From positions 3,410,001-3,474,000 of the forward strand of contig NC_017964.1 in the NCBI RefSeq assembly GCF_000219915.2: a stretch of DNA of 64,000 nucleotides, given 5' to 3'. The notes beneath the pieces are model-generated. The model saw only the letters and a program-made list of their open reading frames with translations. It did not search any database and had not been told where the DNA came from. Of the stretch, positions 1 to 11,374 are shown in pieces (within the stretch, counting starts at the first letter, position 1; each line of letters starts with the position of its first letter). Source of the DNA: Advenella kashmirensis WT001 (GTDB taxonomy: Bacteria; Pseudomonadota; Gammaproteobacteria; Burkholderiales; Burkholderiaceae_B). Made by a program: the position numbers and the translations under genes.

Positions 1-884
1 CAGCGGTGCAACTGGCTTCCAGGCAATCTTGAGTTCGCGCGCTGCGCGGATTGCATGCTCTTCGCGACGGGCCACCACACCGACAAAATCTCCCTGCACG
101 ATCACTTTGATGTCAGGACAGATATGGTCTACGCTAGCGGCATCCACTGAAACCAGGCTGTGGCCGATAAAGGCGCCCGTATCCCGTCCGACATAGGGCG
201 GCCGTACGACCCGGCCATGCCACATGTCAGGCACCCGCACATCATGGACATAGGCAAACTGGCCCAGCGCCTTGGCGGGGATATCCACACGGGGCTGAGA
301 CGTGGCCAAGCAATTTTCAGGTCTTTGGCTGCCTTAGTCTGAATGTCGTCCCGCAGATATTCACGATATTGCTTTCCCGCCAGCAGCGCCCAGTAGTCAA
401 TGGCCTGCCCATGCGCGGAAGATATCCGGCCATTCTGAACAGACAACTGCTCAGCATCTACATTCCACATGTCGGCGGCCAAATCCACTAGAATATGACG
501 GGCCTGGGCAGCGGCTTGGCGCAAAGGCCTTGCGGTAATCTGAATTGACGCACTGGCAATAGTGGGACCCTGATTGGGCGAAGCATCGGTGTGGCCCAGC
601 ACCATCTGCACGGCAGACATCGGCACATCCAACTCATCGGCCACAATTTGCGCCAGCGCGGTCTGAATGCCGGTACCCAGGTCAACGTGGCCGCAAAAGG
701 CCCGGACCCAGCCCTGCTCGGAGACAGCAACGAACACATCGTCATAATCCTGCAGATACACAGACACAACCCCGGGCTGCCCCGGGGCAGGCGCAGGCGG
801 CACAACCGGCGCACGCAGCACCAGCAGAGTGCCGGTAGACTCCAATAGCGATTGTTGCTCGGTACGAGGTGCCATATACGTCAT
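1..884 (-). CDS. nicB: Nicotinate dehydrogenase large (Mo-cofactor) subunit, N-terminal part, cut by window edge
   Basis: Molybdenum hydroxylase large subunit that, with NicA, hydroxylates nicotinate to 6-hydroxynicotinate. The N-terminus (LLVLRAP..., then GHVDLGTGIQTALAQIVADE and NQGPTIASASIQ at about residues 65-115) closely follows the start of NicB proteins. The gene runs off the left edge, so the catalytic C-terminal half is not visible. As sequenced the frame breaks near 306: upstream codons read DLKIAW, and downstream a different frame continues with PRVDIPAKALGQFAYVHD and MWHGRVVRPPY, the expected NicB continuation. One missing G (TGGCC for TGGGCC) repairs it. It is transcribed away from nicA. 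Two start candidates (MTYM) lie close together; 884 is used. Family assignment is strong. The substrate is inferred from linkage to nicC. Confidence 0.82.
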
Positions 885-932
885 TAACGGGTATCCGGTT
901 CAGGCGTGTGTTGGATTAGAAGATTAACTACA

Positions 933-940
933 GTGTACAC
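933..940. promoter_or_regulatory. Candidate NicR operator, nicB side
   Basis: Perfect 8-bp palindrome GTGTACAC about 50 bases upstream of the minus-strand nicB start. The same core occurs in front of nicC, and a variant lies in front of nicA. Its placement in the divergent nicB/nicA control region suggests binding by the MarR repressor encoded at 4553-5035. Binding is inferred. Confidence 0.45.
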
Positions 941-1063
941 GCTATATTAAAATGATTAAACAGCAAAAGCATATCTTCATGGAAATGAAAATAAATAGGC
1001 AGTTTTCAGTGTAAGCTTTGGTTATGTTCAGAAAAAACTAGTGAAAACCCGCAGACAGATGAG

Positions 1064-1093
1064 TTGACACACTCCTGTCTAATTTCGTTAAAT
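1064..1093 (+). promoter_or_regulatory. Candidate sigma70 promoter for nicA
   Basis: TTGACA at 1064-1069 and TTAAAT at 1088-1093, separated by 18 bases, lie just upstream of the candidate operator at 1114-1130. A repressor bound there would block initial elongation. The -10 match is only 4 of 6. Confidence 0.35.
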
Positions 1094-1113
1094 TCTTTGT
1101 TTGCTCAAAAAAT

Positions 1114-1130
1114 TAAAGTGTGTAAACTTA
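1114..1130. promoter_or_regulatory. Candidate NicR operator, nicA side
   Basis: The sequence contains AAGTGTGTAAACT, one base different from AAGTGTGTACACT in front of nicC (5565-5577 region). It sits 30-45 bases upstream of the nicA ATG. Shared motif and shared pathway point to the same regulator. This is inference from sequence similarity alone. Confidence 0.5.
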
Positions 1131-1160
1131 TTATTAGTTGACATACTTTACGCCCGGAAC

Positions 1161-1640
1161 ATGAATCCAATTGCCCCCCGCCCATTCGCCCTGTCGGTCA
1201 ATAACGAGCACCACAACGTGACCGTCGAACCCGATACGCCGCTGCTTTACATATTGCGCAATGATCTGGCCTTAAATGGCCCAAAGTTCGGTTGCGGACT
1301 CGGCGAATGCGGCGCCTGTACGGTACTGGTGGATGGCGTAGCGGCTCGCTCCTGCGTGATACCGGTCAGCGTGGTAGAAAACCGCAAGATCACCACCCTT
1401 GAAGGCCTGAGCGACAACGGCCAGCCCAATAAGGTCCAGCAGGCCTTTATTGATAACCAGGCTGCGCAATGCGGTTACTGCCTTAACGGCATGATCATGA
1501 CAATACAGGCCCTATTGAACCGCAACCCCAACCCCTCGGAAGCACAAATTCGTAACGAACTGCGTCACAACCTGTGCCGTTGCGGCACCCACGTGGAAAT
1601 CATGGCGGCCGCCATCTCCGCGGTCAGGGGGCGCCCATGA
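1161..1640 (+). CDS. nicA: Nicotinate dehydrogenase small [2Fe-2S] subunit
   Basis: A 159-residue iron-sulfur subunit that passes electrons from the Mo site to the cytochrome subunit. All eight cluster cysteines are present: C45, C50, C53 and C65 (FGCGLGECGACTV...) for the plant-ferredoxin type cluster, and C104, C107, C139 and C141 (QCGYC, LCRCG) for the helical-domain cluster. The length fits NicA (about 157). An upstream in-frame TTG at 1101 would add 20 residues that lie over the candidate operator, so the ATG at 1161 is preferred. The stop overlaps the next gene's start (ATGA at 1637-1640), which implies translational coupling. The fold is certain; the substrate rests on the neighbouring nicC. 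Confidence 0.9.
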   Translation: MNPIAPRPFALSVNNEHHNVTVEPDTPLLYILRNDLALNGPKFGCGLGECGACTVLVDGVAARSCVIPVSVVENRKITTLEGLSDNGQPNKVQQAFIDNQAAQCGYCLNGMIMTIQALLNRNPNPSEAQIRNELRHNLCRCGTHVEIMAAAISAVRGRP

Positions 1641-4506
1641 CACAGGAGTTGATCACTCCCACCGCTACCGGCATCAGTGCCGCATCAGACGATAGCACCG
1701 GCATGGATCTGTCTGTACCAGCAAGCAGCCAATTGCTGCATGGCGTTGTATTGCGTCCACCACAGTGGGAACTGGGCATACAAAAGAACCAGATTGCACA
1801 ATTGCAGGCGCTCGACAGTGATCGGGCAGCCAATGTGCCGGGCGTGGTCAGTTGCATCACTCGCGGCAGCTTTGTAGGCGTTGTCGCCGTACAGCGCACG
1901 CAGGCGCAGCAGGCTTGTGCCTTGCTGCACGCCACCTGGGCGACGCCTGTTGCTGCAGGCCCCGATGTGCAACCCTTAACACACCAGACAGCAACGTCAG
2001 GCACGATCCATTCGGCAACCCGGTATGAATGGAATAACCATCTGGCCGCCGACGCACCGGATTGGGCGATCGCCTGGCATCGAGGCGATCAACTCACGAT
2101 ATGGGTAAATACCCATCGCCAGGCTGCCCTGCGGCAGGAACTGGGCGCACTACTGGCGCTGGCGCCCGAAGCCATCCAGATAGTGCAACACGGCCAGCAC
2201 ACGCAGGACGGACTGGAGACAGCCGTCGAAGCCGCACTGTTGGCCTGGGGTTTACATCAGCCGGTACGGGTGCAGGCCACCTACGCACCTGCCGCATTGG
2301 CAGCCACAGTGGAACAGAACCGTCCGGCGGCGAGCCAGCGCCTGGCGGACCAGGCGCACTGGAGCATCAATGCACTGGACCCGCGTCGCCCGTCCATTGC
2401 CGGCCGCTTGTGCGGGCTCGAATCTACCTCGACAAAAGGGATGGCGCTGCTTACGGAGTATGCCAGCGCCCCCATTCAAAAAAACGGCAGCAGCCTGGTG
2501 GCCGCGGACCCCTACAGTTATACAGCCGCCACGGTGTTTGCACAGGAATCGCATTTCGATGAATATTGCGCAAACCATCATCTGGACCCAGTGCAGTCCC
2601 GTCTGGCACACATCGACAGCGAGCGCGGACAGCAGCTCTTAAGAAGCGTTGCGCAACAAAGCGGCTGGGACCAGACCGCCGCCGGCCCGGCAGCCAAGGC
2701 GGCCGGAGTTGGACGCGGGATTGCCTATAGCCATATTATTGATAACGACCGCAATCCTCCACAGGAAGTATGGTCGGTGTGGTCGGTCGAACTGGCCGTG
2801 GATGCGCGCAGCGGCGGCCTGTCGGTGAGCAGGCTGACCGTGGGACATGATGCCAGCGATGCCCAGCGGGCACCGACGGCCACACCGGAAACCCAGCGCG
2901 CCCTGAAAGATCGTCTGGGCAAGTGGACGCAATCTCTTTTGGGACAGACCCAACAAGGCGCCAACAACCCCTCAGAACAAGACAAACAGCGCCCATTGGC
3001 GCTGCCCGAGGTGCAGGTCATCAATAGCGCACGCTCGCTGGATCAGCCGCTGGCCTGGGGGCCAGGTGTCGAGCTGCCTGCAGCCGCCGCCATTGCCAAT
3101 GCGATATACAGCGCGACCGGACTGCGTATCCGTGAAACGCCATTCGCATTACCCACCCTGTCGCTGGATCCGCCTCCAACAGCAAAACGCAGCCGACGCT
3201 GGCGCAATAGCTGGCTGGGTGGACTGATGGCGGCCGCAACCGGCGCCTGGTGGTTGCAGCCCCCTGGCGCACCAGCATTCCCCCGGTCAGCCGGGTTGAT
3301 ACGTCTATTTTTTCCGCGACGGCGATTGAGCGCGGGCGGCTTGTCGCACTTGCCGGGGACTGCATGGTCTGCCACACGGCGCCGGGCGGCCAGACCAATG
3401 CCGGTGGCCTGGGGCTGGACACCCCCTTTGGCACCATCTTCACCACCAATATTACGCCCGACCGGGAAACCGGCATTGGCGCCTGGTCATACAAGGCGTT
3501 CGAGCGCGCCATGCGTGAAGGCATCCATCGCGACGGCAGGCATCTGTACCCGGCATTTCCCTACACCGCCTATGCAAAAATGTCTGATGAGGATTTGCAA
3601 TCGCTTTATGCCTACCTGATGACCCGCCCCCCGGTCTCGGCGCCCAATCAGGAAACCCGCCTGCCCTTTCCCATGAACCTGCGTCCCCTGGTGGCCGGAT
3701 GGAATACGTTGTTTCATCGGGACCGGCAGGCCTATACTCCCAATCCGGACAAAAGCCCGCTCTGGAACCGTGGCGCTTACCTGGTAAACAGTAGCGGACA
3801 CTGCGCTGCCTGTCACTCACCCCGCAATGCCCTGGGCGCCGAAAAGTCCGGAGAGAACAATTTTCTGGCCGGCGGCTTTGCCGACAATTGGGAAGCGCCG
3901 GCACTCAACAAACTCTCGTCCTCCCCTATCCCGTGGACCGAACAGGAGCTGTTCCAGTATTTGCGCACGGGTTACTCCCCCTTGCATGGCGTTGCCGCGG
4001 GCCCGATGGGACCCGTGGTTGCAGGGCTTGCGCAATTGCCCGAGGCCGATGTGAAGGCCATGGCCCATTACCTGGCCAGCCTGAATCCGGCTGCCGCTCA
4101 ATCGCAAAGCAGCCATGCCGCGCTCGCCACCAGGCTGGAGGCAGACAGCCAGACGAACCAGGAGACGCGACTGCTACCCGGGGAGACGCTATTTAACGGC
4201 GCCTGTGCGGTGTGCCACGACTCTGGCAGCGGACCGGTCCTGTTCGGCGCACGCCCATCGCTGGCACTCAATAGTAATCTGCATAGCGACCACCCGGATA
4301 ATGTGATTCAGGTCTTGATGCACGGCATTACCCGTCCGGCCCAGACCAACCTGAGCACGATGCCTGGTTTCAAAAGCAGCATGAATGATGCGCAAATGGA
4401 ATCGCTATTGCAGTACATGCGCGCGCGCTTTGCACCGGACAAACCGGCCTGGAACAACCTGCGTAAAAAAATTGCCGAGATCAGGCAGCAGCCGGGCCAT
4501 CCATGA
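1637..4506 (+). CDS. NicB-like subunit: degenerate Mo-domain fused to three cytochrome c domains
   Basis: The N-terminal ~530 residues resemble the middle and end of the NicB Mo domain (LLHGVVLRPPQWELG..., later AAAAIANAIYSATGLRIRE), but the first ~190 residues of NicB are absent. The Mo-cofactor loop (GCYGRN type) is missing, and the catalytic MGSGE motif reads WGPGVE. After a hydrophobic anchor come three haem c sites, CMVCH, CAACH and CAVCH, spaced as in NicB. The likely role is an electron-transfer and anchoring subunit rather than the catalytic one, which is probably encoded by the divergent gene at 1-884. The frame breaks in a C5 run at 3260-3264; one more C restores QPPWRTSIPPV and joins the Mo-like and cytochrome parts. 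Starts inside the nicA stop codon (ATGA). Confidence 0.8.
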
Positions 4507-4552
4507 CTGCCGGCACAGCCCATGCCTGCGCCCATGCGATCCGGTTGCCGGC

Positions 4553-5035
4553 CTATTCGTCCTGAAGACCGCTGGCGTTCATTTTCTGCAATAGATACAA
4601 AATCGCCACCTGCTCGGCCGGATTCAGCTGACCCATTGTCAGTCTGCTGATTTCCTGTGCACGAGGAATAGTGCGGGACAGCAGCGCCTGCCCTTCGGTG
4701 GTCAGGCTGGCAATCACCTTGCGCTTGTCCAGCTTGCCCGGCGAAAGCGCGATCAGGCCGCGCGCCTTTAAACGATTAATAATGCCGCGAATGGTTGCCT
4801 GATCAATCGCCGTCGCTTCTACCAGCTCGGCCTGGGAGCTGCGCCCGCGATCACGCAGGGCGCATAAGGTAACAAACTGGATAGCCGTCAACTGATCATC
4901 GCCCACATTCTGTTGAAAAATGGCCGTATGACGCTGCACCGCCTTGCGCAATAAGTGTCCAACCTGCTGGGTGACATCATACGGTGCGCTGGCACGCCCT
5001 GCTTCTGTTTCAGGTGACTCGTGTTTTCTGGACAT
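4553..5035 (-). CDS. nicR: MarR-family repressor of the nicotinate pathway
   Basis: A 160-residue winged-helix protein. The MarR core (ELVEATAIDQATIRGIINRLKARGLI, then LDKRKVIASLT) covers about residues 70-125. It resembles NicR of Pseudomonas and BpsR of Bordetella, MarR proteins that repress nic genes and are relieved by 6-hydroxynicotinate; that function comes from the family, not from this sequence. It lies between nicA/NicB-like and nicC on the opposite strand and shares a 588-base control region with nicC. A half-palindrome TGTACAC at 5224-5230, about 190 bases upstream of its start, may be an autoregulatory site. Confidence 0.8.
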   Translation of the reverse strand: MSRKHESPETEAGRASAPYDVTQQVGHLLRKAVQRHTAIFQQNVGDDQLTAIQFVTLCALRDRGRSSQAELVEATAIDQATIRGIINRLKARGLIALSPGKLDKRKVIASLTTEGQALLSRTIPRAQEISRLTMGQLNPAEQVAILYLLQKMNASGLQDE

Positions 5036-6786
<1,751 letters not shown>

Positions 6787-6878
6787 CACCCTACCCGGAA
6801 CCGGATGATCCAATCAACGCCTGTCATCCGGCTCTATTGTCCCGCGCGCGGGACCCCTACCTCCAGGAGACATTTGAC

Positions 6879-8194
6879 GTGAACTCGACCACTTCAAACC
6901 CACCACTGCTCCAAACCGGCGAAACAAACCAGGATCTCTATACAAAAATTACCTGGCGCCTTATTCCCTTTCTGTGTTTCTGTTACCTTGCCGCATACCT
7001 GGACAGGATCAACGTCGGTTTCGCCAAATTGCAAATGGTGGAAGATCTGCAATTTAGCGTTACCGCCTACGGTCTGGGCGCGGGTCTGTTTTTTGTCGGC
7101 TACATTATTTTCGAAGTGCCCAGCAATCTGATCCTGGAGAAAGTTGGTGCAAGAATGTGGATCGCCCGGATCATGATTACCTGGGGTATTTTGTCTGGCC
7201 TGACCATGTTCGTGACAACACCCACGCAGTTTTATACCCTGCGCTTTTTCCTTGGCGCCGCCGAGGCGGGCTTTTTGCCTGGCGTCCTGTATTACCTGAC
7301 AACCTGGTACCCAACCTACCGCCGCGGAAAAATCATTGCCCTGTTCATGATTGGCCTGCCGCTATCGAGCGTGATTGGCGGCCCTATTTCAGGCTGGATC
7401 ATGAACCACTTTGATCAGTTGCATGGCCTGCGCGGCTGGCAGTGGCTGTTTTTGCTCGAATCCATTCCAAGTGTGCTGCTGGGCATCCTGACGTTCTGGG
7501 CTTTACCGGATAATCATCACAAGGCCAAATGCTGAACAATGAAGAGCGGGCGCTGCTGCAGCGTGATCTGGATCACGACAATGCCGAAGGAAAACATAGC
7601 AAGCATTCATTCAAGGATGGATTTTTCAATGTCAAAGTGTGGATGCTGGGCAGTATTGATTTTTCGATTCTGCTGGGCGCCTATGCCATCGGCTTCTGGA
7701 TGCCGTCGTTCATCCGTAATGCCGGGGTAGCAGATACCTTTGACATCGGTTTGCTCACAGCCATTCCCAGTATTGCAGGTGTGATTGGCATGCTGGCCAT
7801 CGGCGCCAGCTCGGATCACTATCGTGAGCGCCGCTGGCATTTGTCGGTTCCGCTTACCGTAGGCGCGATCGCCCTGACATGCAGCACATTTGTGTCAAGC
7901 AACCTGATCCTGACCGTTGTGACCTTCACGGTCGCCTCCTGCGCATTGCTGGGTGCGGTACCGGTCTTCTTCAGCCTGCCTGCGACGTTTCTTAAAGGGA
8001 CCGCAGCGGCCACCGGCTTTGCCCTGGCCTGCTCGATTGCCAATATTGCCGGTCTGGTCAGCAACTCGCTGATTGGCTGGGCGACCGACTTGACCGGCAC
8101 TGCACATGCCGCGTTATGGTTCTTTGCCGTGTGCCTGTTGCTCAACGCCGTGCTTGTCATGGCGGCCTTCCCGGCCAAATTGGTTAATCGCTGA
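6879..8194 (+). CDS. nicT: MFS transporter, nicotinate or 6-hydroxynicotinate uptake candidate
   Basis: About 439 residues, 12 predicted membrane segments, anion:cation symporter type (LDRINVGFAKLQM in helix 1, WYPTYRRGKIIALF between helices 4 and 5). NicT-type MFS proteins accompany nicC in Pseudomonas; substrate here is inferred from position. The start is taken as GTG 6879, nine bases after AGGAG (6865-6869); the longer in-frame start at 6837 lacks a ribosome site. The frame is broken at 7530: AAATGCTGAAC must be AAA TGG CTG AAC (one G lost), giving HHKAKWLNNEERALL. A rho-independent terminator follows at 8227-8259. Confidence 0.82.
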
Positions 8195-8226
8195 TTCACC
8201 AATCAACCGTGATGCCGTAAAAAAAC

Positions 8227-8259
8227 CTCTGCGATCCGAATATGATTGCAGAGTTTTTT
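8227..8259 (+). terminator. Rho-independent terminator after nicT
   Basis: Stem CTCTGC (8227-8232) and GCAGAG (8248-8253) with a 15-base loop, followed by six T (8254-8259). It closes the nicC-nicT transcript. The A-run before the stem may let it work for the opposite LysR gene too. Confidence 0.7.
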
Positions 8260-8316
8260 GCATAAGGCCAACAAAACAAGAATGCGGATACAGTGATTCG
8301 TATTTCGCAAAACGCC

Positions 8317-9219
8317 CTAGGCCCCCGCGCCGCCAATACGCAAGGCGTTGAGCACCAACGAAAATGCAGTAGACGGCTGACGACGACTGGGATAATAGAG
8401 ATGATAGCCTGTAAACGTCGGGCACCAATCGCGCAACACTGATACCAGGCGACCCGACTCAATATGCGGCATCAGCTCGTCCTCAGGCAGCAAGGCGATG
8501 CCCAGCCCAGCCAGTGCCGCATCCACTTGGGGCTGCGTAGTGTTGAAGATCAACGGGCCGTCCACACGCACATTAACCTGTTTGCCGCGACGCTCGAAGT
8601 TCCATACATACAGCCCGCCAGACGTTTGCATGCGCTGGTTGATGCAGCGATGCGCCATGAGATCCTGTGGCTTGCGTGGCGGCGGGTGGGCAGCAAAATA
8701 ATCGGGTGAGGCCACGACGGCAAGACGCAACGGCGGACCAATCGGCATCGCGATCATGTCCTTGTCGATCGTGTTGCCCAAGCGCACACCGGCATCGTAT
8801 CGGTCCGCCACAATATCACGAAAGCCATAATTCACATCAAACTCCAGCTTGATGTCCGGATACTCACGCAAAACAGGCTCAAGCCTGGGCAGCAGGATGG
8901 CATGCAATACATGGTCACCGCAAGTGATTCGCACGGTGCCGGCCGGCTTGTCACGCAATGCCGTCAATTCATCCAGTTCGGCTTCGATTTCGTCGAAGCG
9001 GTGGCCAATAGCCAGCAGCAGGCGCTCGCCGGCGGGCGTAGCCGATACGCTGCGCGTGGTGCGCGTAAGCAGGCGGATCTGCAACCGGGCTTCCAGGCCG
9101 CTGATCGCCTGGCTTAGCGCTGATTGCGTTACGCCGAGCAGCGCCGCGGCACGGGTAAAGCTGCCTTCGCGCGCCACGGTCACAAAAGAGACAAGATCGT
9201 TCAGATTGCGTCTGACCAT
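8317..9219 (-). CDS. LysR-family transcriptional regulator
   Basis: Intact 300-residue LysR protein. The N-terminal helix-turn-helix (SFTRAAALLGVTQSALSQAISGLEARL, residues ~20-46) is followed by a LysR substrate domain of the type often seen with short-chain dehydrogenase or exporter targets (DHVLHAILLPRL..., YDAGVRLGN). It is divergent from the small cyclophilin-like gene and the NepI-like exporter, which are likely targets. Its end faces the nicT terminator, so it is not part of the nic operon. The effector is unknown. Confidence 0.85.
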   Translation of the reverse strand: MVRRNLNDLVSFVTVAREGSFTRAAALLGVTQSALSQAISGLEARLQIRLLTRTTRSVSATPAGERLLLAIGHRFDEIEAELDELTALRDKPAGTVRITCGDHVLHAILLPRLEPVLREYPDIKLEFDVNYGFRDIVADRYDAGVRLGNTIDKDMIAMPIGPPLRLAVVASPDYFAAHPPPRKPQDLMAHRCINQRMQTSGGLYVWNFERRGKQVNVRVDGPLIFNTTQPQVDAALAGLGIALLPEDELMPHIESGRLVSVLRDWCPTFTGYHLYYPSRRQPSTAFSLVLNALRIGGAGA

Positions 9220-9320
9220 ATCGCATCATTCCCGAAGAATTTATTTATTAGTATAACTTATAAGCCCATTAAGCATTCATTAGCTAGTCAAAGCGGTGCA
9301 CCTTTGCCACAATACATACT

Positions 9321-9824
9321 ATGAAAAAGATGTGCTCCGCCTGTATGATGCAGTACGCCGGATGGGCCCTGCTTGGCGCCTGTATCCCGGGCCTGCTGGG
9401 CTTTGGTTCTACTCACCCGGTGGCTGTACCAAGCACAAACGCAACCTCCTTAACCTCACCGGCTTCGCCCATGAAAATCCGTATTCACCTGGATGATCAG
9501 ATCGTCACGGCAACGCTCTATGACAACGCCACTGCCAGAGACTTCGCCACCCTATTGCCACTGTCGCTGACACTGGAAGATTACGCAGGCACTGAACGCG
9601 TTGCCGACCTGCCACGCGCATTAGACAAACAAGGCGCGCCCGACAGCATGACCCCTCAGGCCGGTGACATCGCCCATTATGCGCCCTGGGGCAATCTGGC
9701 CATTTTTGTCGGCAACGGTGTCTTTTCGAAAGACCTGTTGCCGCTAGGCAAAGTGACCGATGGCTTAACCGTTCTGGCACGACCGGCGCCATACAAAATA
9801 CGCATTGAGCGTATCGAAAACTAA
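9321..9824 (+). CDS. Cyclophilin-like domain protein with possible lipoprotein signal
   Basis: 167 residues. The C-terminal ~115 residues (MKIRIHLDDQIVTATLYDN..., LPLSLTLEDYAGTERVADLP, GDIAHYAPWGNLAIFVGN) match the bacterial cyclophilin-like fold family, whose members have no settled function. The N-terminus is hydrophobic and ends in LLGACIPG, a weak lipobox, so export or membrane attachment is possible. A cytoplasmic start at 9471 (MKIRIHL) would yield just the domain. Divergent from a LysR regulator and followed 145 bases later by an exporter gene. Family call is good, role unknown. Confidence 0.65.
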   Translation: MKKMCSACMMQYAGWALLGACIPGLLGFGSTHPVAVPSTNATSLTSPASPMKIRIHLDDQIVTATLYDNATARDFATLLPLSLTLEDYAGTERVADLPRALDKQGAPDSMTPQAGDIAHYAPWGNLAIFVGNGVFSKDLLPLGKVTDGLTVLARPAPYKIRIERIEN

Positions 9825-9969
9825 TACCCGCAACGTTTACGACCCGGACATATGAGCCGTCCCGCAAGACAGGCGGAGGCACCAGCGCTGCACAGGCAGC
9901 GCTTTGTCATCACGGCTACTGCGCAGCGCCCTGAACGATTTCAACTGAATAATCACCACTGAAAATACC

Positions 9970-11194
9970 ATGACAACTGAAGTATGTGACCTTTCTCGTG
10001 CCGATACGGACACTGAACACCCAGCAGATGCACCGGTCGCGTTCTGGGGCGGCGTTTTGGCGATGACCCTGTGTGTTTTTGCACTGATCGCTTCTGAATT
10101 CATGCCCGTCAGCCTGTTATCCCCCATCGCAGCTGATCTACGCGTTACCGAGGGTATGGCCGGCCAGGGCATTGCCATATCAGGCGCCTTCGCCGTCCTA
10201 ACAAGCCTTCTGATCTCATCGCTGGCCGGCGCCATGAATAGAAAAACATTGCTGCTTTTGTTGACAGGGCTGATTGGCAGTCTCCGGCGCAATCGTCGCG
10301 ATGGCGCCAAACTACGCCATCTATATGACAGGGCGAGCGCTCATTGGTGTCGTCGTCGGCGGTTTCTGGTCTATGTCAGCAGCAACCGCCATGCGACTGG
10401 TTCCGGCTTCCCAGGTGCCACGCGCTTTGGCCATTTTCAATAGTGGCAATGCGCTGGCCACGGTCGTGGCAGCGCCGCTTGGGAGCTATCTGGGTGCTGT
10501 CATTGGCTGGCGCGGCGCTTTTCTTTGTCTGGTGCCCGTGGCTCTGCTTGCATTTGCCTGGCAATGGCTCAGCCTGCCTTCCATGCCTGCAGAACCGCGC
10601 AGCGTGGCTTCCGGCAGTATCGTCACCCTCTTGCGCAACCGGGTGGTCAAGCTGGGTATGCTGGGCGTCGGTCTCTTTTTCATGGGGCAATTTACGCTGT
10701 TCACCTATGTGCGGCCGTTCCTGGAGAACGTGACACAGGTCCAGGCGCCCATGGTGACGCTTGTGCTGCTGGTGATCGGCATCGCGGGGTTCGTGGGCAC
10801 GCTAGGTATTGCCGCGGTACTCAAACGTGGATTCTATGCAACCCTTATTGCCATTCCCTTGCTCATGGCTGTCACCGCCCTCGCCTTAATTGCCCTGGGC
10901 AGCGCAGTGGCTGCCACGATTGCTTTACTCGGCTTCTGGGGCTTGATTTCGACCGCAGCCCCGGTCGGGTGGTGGTCCTGGATATCGCGAACATTGCCAC
11001 AGAATGCTGAAGCCGGTGGCGGGTTGATGGTTGCAGTTATTCAGCTATCGATTGCATTGGGCTCTACAGTCGGCGGCTTGCTGCTTGATCATGGCGGCTA
11101 TCAAAGCACTTTTATCGCAAGTGCGGTCCTTTTGCTGATCGCGGCCTTGCTGATTTTCCACACCTCACGCTCAGATAACGGGCAAGGCGCCTGA
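9970..11194 (+). CDS. MFS exporter, NepI (purine ribonucleoside efflux) type
   Basis: About 407 residues with 12 predicted membrane segments. Motifs follow the NepI/DHA1 group: LIASEFMPVSLLSPIAADL in helix 1, GRALIGVVVGGFWSMSAATAMRLVP in helix 4, and TAAPVGWWSWISRTLPQNAEAGGG near helix 10. NepI exports inosine and guanosine analogues in E. coli; substrate here is unproven. The frame is broken by an extra T at 10274-10275: CTGATTGGCA should read CTG ATG GCA, giving LTGLMAVSGAIVAMAPNY. This is one of few insertions among the frame breaks in the window. Converges on the oxidoreductase genes, with a long hairpin between. Confidence 0.78.
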
Positions 11195-11267
11195 ATCGTC
11201 CGGCCTGCGCCCAGGTGCGCAGTGGCCGCCCACGACCATGGCATCCCGTATTGAACACGCATAGAGA

Positions 11268-11340
11268 AAAGGCAGCGCCGCTGACATCACTTACAGGTCT
11301 GAACAATAGACCGGTATTGGCTATCAGCGGCGCTGCCTTT
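11268..11340. repeat. 73-base nested inverted repeat between convergent genes
   Basis: Perfect 17-base arms at 11268-11284 (AAAGGCAGCGCCGCTGA) and 11324-11340. The 39-base loop holds a second small hairpin, GGTCT (11296-11300) with AGACC (11308-11312). It lies between the convergent exporter (end 11194) and iorB-like gene (end 11375). With A-rich and T-rich edges it can act as a terminator in both directions, though the arms are longer than needed. Whether copies exist elsewhere in the genome is unknown. Confidence 0.75.
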
Positions 11341-11374
11341 GCCTCAGCAAGATCAGGGGCCTGCGCCCCGCGAC

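Noticed and set aside
3260..3264. Programmed frameshift or phase-variable C tract in the NicB-like gene
   Set aside because: Run is only five C, and the same kind of loss occurs in about two dozen unrelated genes; a sequencing error is the simpler explanation.
11268..11340. Insertion-sequence end or transposon remnant
   Set aside because: Perfect palindrome between convergent genes without transposase fragments or target duplication; better explained as a hairpin.
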